Source: Thermoplasmatales archaeon (lineage in GTDB: Archaea; Thermoplasmatota; E2; DHVEG-1). Taken from it: a stretch of 22,796 nt of DNA. Below are positions 7,086 to 12,874 of the stretch, piece after piece. Position 1 is the first letter of the stretch. Each line of letters opens with the position of its first letter. Both the position numbers and the translations under genes were made by a program. The stretch is from NCBI GenBank assembly GCA_023128855.1, contig JAGMDE010000019.1:1-22796 (forward strand), given 5' to 3'. The notes beneath the pieces are model-generated. The model ran no database searches. It worked only from the letters and a program-made list of their open reading frames with translations, and was not told where the DNA came from.

Positions 7086-7523
7086 ATGTTTGATAAAAAG
7101 GATCAAATCATATTAGACGAATTGAAAAAAAACTCAAGAGCGACAACAAAAGACATTTCAAGAAATGTAAAAATTCCTAGAGTAACAGTCCATGACAGAA
7201 TACAAAAAATGATAAAAAATGGAATTATTAAATCATTTGATGTATCAATTGATTTTAAAAAAGTAGGATTACCAACAGAAGTATTCATATTTGTTTCATT
7301 TTTACCTAGCGCAGAAATATCTCAGAGAGAGCTTGCAAAACGCATATCGAAATTAAAAAGGATATCCGAAGTCCATATTATATCTGGCGAATATGATTTA
7401 TTATTAAAAATAAGAGGGAAATCACTTGAAGAAATCGGTGAGATAGTGATTGATAGAATACGTAATATTAAAGGCGTAGGGAAAACATTAACATTTGCCT
7501 GTTTTGAGACAGTAAAAGAGTGA
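7086..7523 (+). CDS. Lrp/AsnC-family transcriptional regulator
   Basis: The 145-aa protein begins MFDKKDQIILDELKKNSRAT, the standard Lrp/AsnC opening. The N-terminal winged helix-turn-helix (about residues 4-55, KDISRNVKIPRVTVHDRIQK) is followed by an effector-binding RAM domain (about 65-142) with the diagnostic GEYDLLLKIRG. Length fits the family. The ATG at 7086 is chosen from the family alignment; an in-frame ATG at 7077 would add three residues. No strong ribosome-binding site is visible, so the mRNA may be leaderless. Divergent pairing with asparagine synthetase suggests it senses asparagine or another amino acid and controls asnA; the ligand cannot be read from the sequence. Confidence 0.9.
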   Translation: MFDKKDQIILDELKKNSRATTKDISRNVKIPRVTVHDRIQKMIKNGIIKSFDVSIDFKKVGLPTEVFIFVSFLPSAEISQRELAKRISKLKRISEVHIISGEYDLLLKIRGKSLEEIGEIVIDRIRNIKGVGKTLTFACFETVKE

Positions 7524-7614
7524 ATTCTGAAAACTGAAAAAGATATACAATATTCATTGATTAGTCATTTTGATTAGAAAAATAGTACTGGGCTTTTAAC
7601 TTTTGTAAGGTGTG

Positions 7615-7641
7615 CCCGCCTTGGGTCCATGATAATAATTA
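7615..7641 (+). repeat. Direct repeat: tRNA-His 3'-end remnant (right copy)
   Basis: CCCGCCTTGGGTCCATGATA matches the tRNA-His 3' end and flank at 6020-6039 with two C-to-T differences, and the similarity extends to ATTA at 7638-7641. No other tRNA arms are present. It closes a 1.6-kb segment containing only asnA and the Lrp regulator. Confidence 0.5.
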
Positions 7642-7715
7642 TCGTGGTTAAATTGATAGTAAAAATAGCAGAGTTGTTCTTAATACTTCAGAAACAGCTG
7701 CTAAAACATGATATT

Positions 7716-8822
7716 TTATTTTTTATCAAAATTTTTTAAAAAATTAAACAGATTCAAGCCCATGATTTTTCTAATTTCATTTTCTTTAAAACCTCTATCG
7801 GATAAACCATTAGCTAATACGGGATAACATGAAACATCTGTTAAATCAGTAGGAGTTGAAGGAATACCATCAAAATCACTTCCAAGCCCAACACAATCAA
7901 CTCCACCAATTTCAGCAATATGAACAATATGATCAATTATAGCATTTAAATCAACATTATCATTTCCTTCAACAATTTTTGAGTATAGCCCCATTTCAGC
8001 TTTGTTTACGATATCAGGGTCATCTTCGTTTCCTTCGATTTCTTTTTTAAACCATTCTGTATTTTTTTCAATATTCTTCATTACTTGCTCATTAATGCTT
8101 TTTTTAAGAAACCCTGGAAAAAAATTGACACCAAAATATCCTTTTCTATGTGCAATTTCTTTAATCAAATCATCTGATAAATTACGAGGAATATCACACA
8201 ATGCCCTAGCACAAGAATGAGACGCCATTATTGGCATTGAAGAAACATCTAGCACATCTACAACAGTTTTATCAGATGAATGTGATACATCTATGACCAT
8301 GCCCAACTCATCCATTCTAGAGATTATTTTCCGCCCAAGTTTATTTAATCCATCATGTAATGGTTCGTCACCAGAAGAATCAGCCCAATCAGTGTTTTTG
8401 GTATGAGTCAGAGTTATACACCTAATACCAAGCTTATAAAATAACTCCAATATCTCAATTGAGTTTTCAATTATATGTCCACCTTCAAGAGAAAGCCAAC
8501 AAGCAAGTTTTCCTTTTTTAAGTGCTGATTCCATTTCAATTGTTGAAGTAACTTTTACTGCATTTCCTGAAGAAAACAACTTATTTTCCATGGCATTATA
8601 CAACAATAATGCTTTTTTTATTGTTCTATAAGGTGCATAAGCAGGATTAACATATAAAGCGAAAATCTGGGCTTTTAATCCACCCGTTCTTGCTTTATCA
8701 ATAGTAAAATGGCTTTTATTTTCCTTGATAAAATAGGATGATTGATCATATAAAACATTAGCTGTATCACAATGAGCGTCAAAAACAAGTAATTCTTCGG
8801 TCAAATTCATATTTTTTATCAT
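7716..8822 (-). CDS. Membrane dipeptidase-family (M19) zinc dipeptidase
   Basis: The 368-aa protein has all M19 metal-binding positions: H17 and D19 (FDAHCDT), E113 (LSLEGGH), H181 (VIDVSHSSD), H202 (ASHSCAR) and D316 (GLGSDFDGI). It hydrolyses dipeptides with a bimetal zinc centre. No signal peptide or membrane helix is present from this start, so it is probably cytoplasmic. The ATG at 8822 is supported by GGGGAG just upstream; the longer frame to 8897 only adds a hydrophobic AT-rich stretch. A TATA-like CTATATTTATG on the minus strand near 8898-8908 may be its promoter. With the secreted peptidase at 955-2886 it suggests growth on peptides. Confidence 0.92.
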   Translation of the reverse strand: MIKNMNLTEELLVFDAHCDTANVLYDQSSYFIKENKSHFTIDKARTGGLKAQIFALYVNPAYAPYRTIKKALLLYNAMENKLFSSGNAVKVTSTIEMESALKKGKLACWLSLEGGHIIENSIEILELFYKLGIRCITLTHTKNTDWADSSGDEPLHDGLNKLGRKIISRMDELGMVIDVSHSSDKTVVDVLDVSSMPIMASHSCARALCDIPRNLSDDLIKEIAHRKGYFGVNFFPGFLKKSINEQVMKNIEKNTEWFKKEIEGNEDDPDIVNKAEMGLYSKIVEGNDNVDLNAIIDHIVHIAEIGGVDCVGLGSDFDGIPSTPTDLTDVSCYPVLANGLSDRGFKENEIRKIMGLNLFNFLKNFDKK

Positions 8823-9067
8823 AGACTCCCCAATTTGTAGAATAGTAAACGATTTTTTATTAATAAAATAGGTGATAAAAAAATAGATTTGAAGCATAAA
8901 TATAGCAATGGGTCTTTAATAAAACAACAAGTGAAATTGGTATTCATCTCATTCAGTTAGAATAAACTTCTAAAAGGCTATTTATTATTGAACCTGCTTA
9001 AATGAAATTATAACAACAAAATCTATTAACAGGTAAACAGTTTTCGAATTGGGGTTTTGAGGAGTAT

Positions 9068-9412
9068 ATGTCAGAATCATTTCTAAAAAAAAGGTTTCAA
9101 AAGACGAAAATGGAACAAGAAATTACAGATAATTCTGCAGATAAAAATCAATTTTCCCCTTTAGTACAAATGATGCTTGAGCAAACAAAAAAAGATGATC
9201 TATATTATCAACTTTTAAAGATGATGTACTTAGATGATGTTGATGCAGAATATGTTGAAAATTATTTGGGCATTTCAACAGATGAATTAAAAACAGTCGT
9301 AGATGAATTAGTATTTCTTGGATTTCTAAAACATACATCTGACGATGAGGTAGAATTAACAGAAGAAGCAATTGAATATGTTACACATCAAGATATGAAA
9401 TCTCATTTTTAA
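9068..9412 (+). CDS. Small winged-helix-like acidic protein, 114 aa
   Basis: GAGGAG at 9058-9063 precedes the ATG well. The first ~35 residues are polar and probably flexible. Residues ~40-114 alternate helices in a winged-helix pattern (YVENYLGISTDELKTVVDELVFLGFLKHTSDDEVELTEEAIEYV), with a helix-turn-helix-like LGISTDELKTVVDEL and a beta wing. It may be a transcription factor or a protein-protein winged helix. It is monocistronic and convergent with the next gene. No specific family is recognised. Confidence 0.65.
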   Translation: MSESFLKKRFQKTKMEQEITDNSADKNQFSPLVQMMLEQTKKDDLYYQLLKMMYLDDVDAEYVENYLGISTDELKTVVDELVFLGFLKHTSDDEVELTEEAIEYVTHQDMKSHF

Positions 9413-9477
9413 TAACAAAATTTTTAACAATCGTTTTTTAAAATAAAATGCAAAAAAATAAAAAAAAGAAGGAAAGA
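9413..9477. terminator. Bidirectional T-rich terminator region
   Basis: Between convergent genes the plus strand has CGTTTTTTAAAA just after the left stop codon, and the minus strand has long T tracts (plus-strand A runs at ~9450-9470). T-rich tracts end archaeal transcripts, so this short gap can serve both genes. Confidence 0.45.
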
Positions 9478-9906
9478 TTATAGGTGTACACCAATAATTA
9501 CTCCACCAGCAGCAATTAAGGCTGCTCTTACGTAAACATTTAACTTTGCATTTAAAAGTCCACCGCATAATAGTAATCCACCGACTCCTACCATAAATGT
9601 AAACCTAACTATTAACAGGGCACTATATGGGGCAGTGCCAACAAATAAAAATTGCATAACAATCCTTGAAATCCATGCAACTAAAACTCCAATAAATAAT
9701 CCGATTGTTATTAATTTGGGTGATAATAGTGTATCTATCATTCCTTGAAGACCTGGGCCCGCGCGTTTCACAGGAACTGGTTGAACTACTGGTTGGGGTG
9801 CTGCTGGTGCTGGTGCTGCTTCTGCCTTTGGTGCTCCACAAGCTGGACAAAAGCCTGCTCCTTCTGGGATATTAGCACCACATTTAACACATTTACTTAC
9901 TGCCAT
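9478..9906 (-). CDS. Zinc-ribbon membrane protein with Ala/Pro-rich linker
   Basis: The 142-aa protein starts with a four-Cys zinc ribbon (C6, C9, C20, C23: KCVKCG and FCPACG), continues through an Ala/Pro/Val linker (about 25-50), and ends with three predicted membrane helices (about 65-89, 94-117, 124-142). GGAGG is placed well before the ATG at 9906. Zinc-ribbon-plus-membrane proteins of this plan are common in archaea with no assigned function. The gene uses more GC-rich codons than its neighbours in the linker because of Ala and Pro. Confidence 0.75.
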   Translation of the reverse strand: MAVSKCVKCGANIPEGAGFCPACGAPKAEAAPAPAAPQPVVQPVPVKRAGPGLQGMIDTLLSPKLITIGLFIGVLVAWISRIVMQFLFVGTAPYSALLIVRFTFMVGVGGLLLCGGLLNAKLNVYVRAALIAAGGVIIGVHL

Positions 9907-9940
9907 ATTTCCTCCACCTATTAATCCCTAAATCCTTAAA

Positions 9941-9955
9941 GTTGTATATATCCCT
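9941..9955 (-). promoter_or_regulatory. TATA-type promoter of the zinc-ribbon membrane protein
   Basis: On the minus strand GGATATATACAAC forms a TATA box about 40 bases before the ATG at 9906, predicting a start near 9920-9925 and a short leader containing the GGAGG site. Confidence 0.4.
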
Positions 9956-9980
9956 TTCTTTTTTTTATTAAGAAATATAT

Positions 9981-10121
9981 CTAATGTTTTCCTACTTTAC
10001 AACTATTGCAAACACCATGTGCAGTATCATAACAAATGCTGCAAACCTGTCTACCACATAAACTACAAGTATACATCGCACCAGGTTTACCACATATGTT
10101 ACATAACCCTACCAAATCCAT
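9981..10121 (-). CDS. Tiny zinc-finger protein, 46 aa, coupled to the upstream regulator
   Basis: The frame encodes 46 residues with eight Cys in four CxxC pairs: LCNICGKPG, YTCSLCGRQ, VCSICYDTA, VCNSCKVG. Together with the His of DTAHG this resembles a B-box/HIT-type two-zinc cross-brace finger. Its ATG lies two bases after the TAA of the XRE regulator gene, so it is almost certainly co-translated with it. It may be a protein-interaction module modifying the regulator. It is too short for most gene finders; the dense, regular Cys pattern is strong evidence that it is real. Confidence 0.75.
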   Translation of the reverse strand: MDLVGLCNICGKPGAMYTCSLCGRQVCSICYDTAHGVCNSCKVGKH

Positions 10122-10123
10122 AA

Positions 10124-10825
10124 TTATTTCTCTCCAATTTTTAACAATCTTTTTTTAAGCTCATCAATCGGAAGACTAGTGGTGACAAGTGGTATATTTT
10201 CACGATCAGCAAGTTTAATTGCAAGAGCATCAACAGATCCGGGTCTATGATAAACTACAACTGTTGGTTTAACAGGGTGAACTCTGATAGCAATCATAGG
10301 ACTACGCCCATATCTTATGCCTGTAAAGATTATTGCCCGTTCTGTACTCCATCCGTAGAGACGGTTATAATCTCCAGAATTTATTGCTTCGATGGTTTTT
10401 ACGCTGTCTACAAGTGTAAAGCCTTTTACGTTTTTCTTAAGTCCTAGTTCACTAGTCGTTAAAACATTTCCGTCTATCTCTTTAATAAAGTGATTAGCAG
10501 GAATAGTATACGGATACTCCATAATTTCAAGGATGCCTTCTTGAATCTCAACCATGGAGTTATACTTTTGTAAAATCTTTCCGCCGTGTTTTTCATCTAT
10601 CCCTACAAGAGCCTCAATTATCTTTTTTACAGTTTGAATCCCCGGGGACTTTCTTCGTCCAGACTCATAATCACTGATAACGCTTGGAGATAACTTGAGA
10701 AAGTTTGCAAGATCGGTTTGACTGATGCCAAAAACACCTCTCCATTTGCGAATTGTTTGACCCGGTCTTGGGCTAAGAGTTATTTCACCGGCGATTTTTT
10801 CAGATAAAGTGTCTTTTATATTCAT
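10124..10825 (-). CDS. XRE-type helix-turn-helix transcriptional regulator with C-terminal sensor-like domain
   Basis: The 233-aa protein has an XRE/lambda-Cro helix-turn-helix at about residues 22-75 (GISQTDLANFLKLSPSVISD, then YESGRRKSPG). A linker leads to an alpha/beta domain (about 105-230) with IAIRVHPVKPTVVVYHRP and LAIKLADRENIPLVTTSLP, similar to archaeal COG1709-type predicted regulators. It is divergent from the recombinase gene, with two copies of AGGTTTAAACT between them, and is probably a repressor of itself and of the recombinase, as lysogeny-type switches work. The tiny zinc-finger gene follows after two bases. Assignment as part of the mobile element rather than the host is inference. 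Confidence 0.85.
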   Translation of the reverse strand: MNIKDTLSEKIAGEITLSPRPGQTIRKWRGVFGISQTDLANFLKLSPSVISDYESGRRKSPGIQTVKKIIEALVGIDEKHGGKILQKYNSMVEIQEGILEIMEYPYTIPANHFIKEIDGNVLTTSELGLKKNVKGFTLVDSVKTIEAINSGDYNRLYGWSTERAIIFTGIRYGRSPMIAIRVHPVKPTVVVYHRPGSVDALAIKLADRENIPLVTTSLPIDELKKRLLKIGEK

Positions 10826-10839
10826 TATTTCATCTCTGC

Positions 10840-10881
10840 AGGTTTAAACTTGTACCCATAATACCATTGGAGGTTTAAACT
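10840..10881. promoter_or_regulatory. Two identical operator-like sites between regulator and recombinase
   Basis: AGGTTTAAACT occurs at 10840-10850 and again at 10871-10881, 31 bp apart (about three helical turns). Each contains the perfect palindrome GTTTAAAC. The right copy abuts the recombinase TATA box; the left lies just before the regulator start. Such placement fits binding by a dimeric XRE regulator to control both divergent genes. Confidence 0.6.
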
Positions 10882-10890
10882 ATTTATACT
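10880..10890 (+). promoter_or_regulatory. TATA box of the recombinase gene
   Basis: CTATTTATACT ends about 20 bp before the ATG at 10908. The usual ~25-bp TATA-to-start spacing would begin the transcript at or near the A of the ATG, so the recombinase mRNA is probably leaderless. The box directly abuts the right-hand operator copy. Confidence 0.5.
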
Positions 10891-10907
10891 AGTTTGCCCA
10901 TACATAT

Positions 10908-12314
10908 ATGGTAATTTTAGATATGGCAAATGCTTCCAATGATGTCGATAGGTATATCGACAATATGATTAAAAGCTTTCTAAATAACCAGCATAGACAA
11001 ACAACTGAAGAATTTTTGAATGTAAGAATACGATATGAAAAGAATCATAAGAATAGAAAACTATCAAACTATACATTAAGAAATGATGTACAATCACTTC
11101 TAGCATTAGATGTTTTTTTAAAAAATAAACCATACAAACAAGCTACACATGAAGACCTAGTAGAATTTGAAGAATATTTAAGAGAAAAATATACAGCTCC
11201 TGGTAAATCTAAAAAAAGAAACAAGACGGTAGGACTTAGTGATACTACAATAGAACAATATCTGATACATATCAAAAGATTCTATAAATATCTCTATAAC
11301 AAGGAAGAATACAAAAAAGGACATCAGGTACGTAAAAACCTACCATATCCTGAATGTGTAGCATGGATCTCTAGTGCAAGTACAAGCAAAGAAATATTCA
11401 AAGAAGACCTACCAAGTGAAGATGATATTTTAAAAATATTGGAAGTATGTGAAAATGAGAGAGATCAGGCTATGTTTGGAGCTGGGTTTTATGATGCAGG
11501 TTTTAGATGCGGTGAACTTATTTCTCTTAACTGTGACTCTGTGACTATTGACAAGGTTGGTGTAAAATTTGTTTTACCACGTATGGAAGACTTTGATAGC
11601 GGAGAACAGAAAACAGGACGTGGAATAGTTAGACTTTTTATTATGCCAAGTTCAACTCAATACATGAAAGTTTTTCTTAATCATCATCCATTTTATAAGT
11701 TTAGAGACAAGTTCAATGTTCCTTTGTTTTATACACGAGATATGCGTACTTATCTTAAAGTTCTTGACAAAGCAAATAAGGGAACTGTTACTCAAGCTGA
11801 TTTTGAAAAACTTAGACTTAGCAGACCCGGTATTGAGGGAATACTCCGAAAGTATTGTAAGATGGCAGGTATTCGTAACTATAGGCCACATGATCTTCGT
11901 CATGCTAGTGCTACTCGTGCCTGGGAAATGGGTTTCAACGAACCAGAGCTTCGTGTTCGTTATCGTTGGAGTAAGAAATCCAAGATGCCAAGTAGGTATA
12001 TTCATACAACTGATGAAGCTATTGAAAACAAAGTAAAAGTTATCACAGGATTTGAAGAACCAGAAGAAATAGATAAGAGTAAACTTGTAACTATTGAATG
12101 TTGGAATTGCCAAGAAGAAAACGTTCCTACTAACAAGTTCTGTTCACGTTGTGGTTCTAATCTTAACCCATCGAAAGAAGAGATTACTATGACCGCAACA
12201 GAAACAGGTCTCGGTGTGCAGGATATGATTAAAGATAAAGAGTTTATGATGAAAATGATGAACATGATGGCTGAGGAATGGGCAAGACTACAACAAGAGG
12301 AAACGAAAGACTAA
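10908..12314 (+). CDS. Tyrosine recombinase (integrase) with C-terminal zinc ribbon
   Basis: The 468-aa protein has a SAM-like core-binding domain (about 30-145) and a catalytic domain with R200 (DAGFRCGELISL), a probable Lys at 235, H328xxR331 (PHDLRHASATRAW), W354 and the nucleophile Y364 (SRYIH). A four-Cys zinc ribbon follows (C398, C401, C412, C415) with a Met-rich helical tail. It catalyses site-specific integration and excision. The start at 10908 fits a leaderless transcript; ATG 10923 is possible. Codon choice drifts from A-rich to more G/C-using after about 11,450, which may reflect mosaic origin. It is larger than chromosomal XerA, so an element integrase is favoured. Confidence 0.92.
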   Translation: MVILDMANASNDVDRYIDNMIKSFLNNQHRQTTEEFLNVRIRYEKNHKNRKLSNYTLRNDVQSLLALDVFLKNKPYKQATHEDLVEFEEYLREKYTAPGKSKKRNKTVGLSDTTIEQYLIHIKRFYKYLYNKEEYKKGHQVRKNLPYPECVAWISSASTSKEIFKEDLPSEDDILKILEVCENERDQAMFGAGFYDAGFRCGELISLNCDSVTIDKVGVKFVLPRMEDFDSGEQKTGRGIVRLFIMPSSTQYMKVFLNHHPFYKFRDKFNVPLFYTRDMRTYLKVLDKANKGTVTQADFEKLRLSRPGIEGILRKYCKMAGIRNYRPHDLRHASATRAWEMGFNEPELRVRYRWSKKSKMPSRYIHTTDEAIENKVKVITGFEEPEEIDKSKLVTIECWNCQEENVPTNKFCSRCGSNLNPSKEEITMTATETGLGVQDMIKDKEFMMKMMNMMAEEWARLQQEETKD

Positions 12315-12366
12315 TCTTTTCAGGAATTTCTCCTTTCTTTATTTTTTGGTTCTTACCTTTTTTGTA
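12315..12366 (+). terminator. Pyrimidine-rich terminator after the recombinase gene
   Basis: Directly after the stop codon the coding strand carries repeated T/C tracts (TCTTTTC, CCTTTCTTTATTTTTT, CCTTTTTTG), a typical archaeal transcript end. The remainder of the gap to 12510 holds GTTAAC-type motifs (TTGTTAACC, CGTTAACG) and TATA-like sequences near 12432-12440 and 12470-12476 that may start the next operon. Confidence 0.4.
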
Positions 12367-12510
12367 TCTGATATGTTGTTAACCTGTGCTACAACAAAAA
12401 CATGTTAAATACGTTAACGTTTCCATATATATAAATGTATATCTAATGTATTCGGTTTCGTGCACACAGCTTTATAACTCTTATATTATTAACAAATAGA
12501 TTGAGAAAAA

Positions 12511-12717
12511 ATGAAAGATATAAATAATGACTCAATCTCTGATTTTGAAACTGCTATTAATCTAACTTTGAATTTTGCAATTGTCTTGCGTGGTAGCTTT
12601 GCAAATCTGAAAAAAATTGCCGATTTTTTGGAATCTCAAAAGGAAATTAAAATTGTTTTTTCAACGATAAGTGGCGATCCGCTATGGGTTAAAAAAGGAG
12701 GAGCGAATGACCACTAG
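12511..12717 (+). CDS. Small hypothetical element protein, 68 aa
   Basis: The frame encodes a compact alpha/beta protein: a strand-like NLTLNFAIVLRGSF, a helix ANLKKIADFLESQ, and a strand KIVFSTISGDPLWV, a beta-alpha-beta pattern of small DNA- or nucleotide-associated proteins. No family is recognised. Its last 11 bases overlap the next gene, and AGGAGG for that gene lies inside it, so the two are translationally linked. It begins the operon leading to the primase gene. Confidence 0.6.
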   Translation: MKDINNDSISDFETAINLTLNFAIVLRGSFANLKKIADFLESQKEIKIVFSTISGDPLWVKKGGANDH

Positions 12718-12874
12718 TGACAATATGCAACCTAATGCGGCATTGGTTCGATTCCACCACCAGGTTTGTCCTGATCTAGACATAAACTCTCCTGAAATCG
12801 TTTTTAGGCTCATTGAAGAAATTAATGAATTAAGAAAAGATGATATAAATGAACGACTGCGGAAAAAACGGTGA
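12707..12874 (+). CDS. Small helical hypothetical protein, 55 aa
   Basis: The ATG at 12707 has a strong GGAGGA site about five bases upstream; an earlier in-frame start lacks one and would overlap its neighbour more. The protein starts MTTSDNMQPNAALVRFHHQV and ends in a charged helix (SPEIVFRLIEEINELRKDDI). Its end overlaps the start of the primase gene by 26 bases. No family is recognised. Position suggests a small replication or control protein of the element. Confidence 0.6.
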   Translation: MTTSDNMQPNAALVRFHHQVCPDLDINSPEIVFRLIEEINELRKDDINERLRKKR

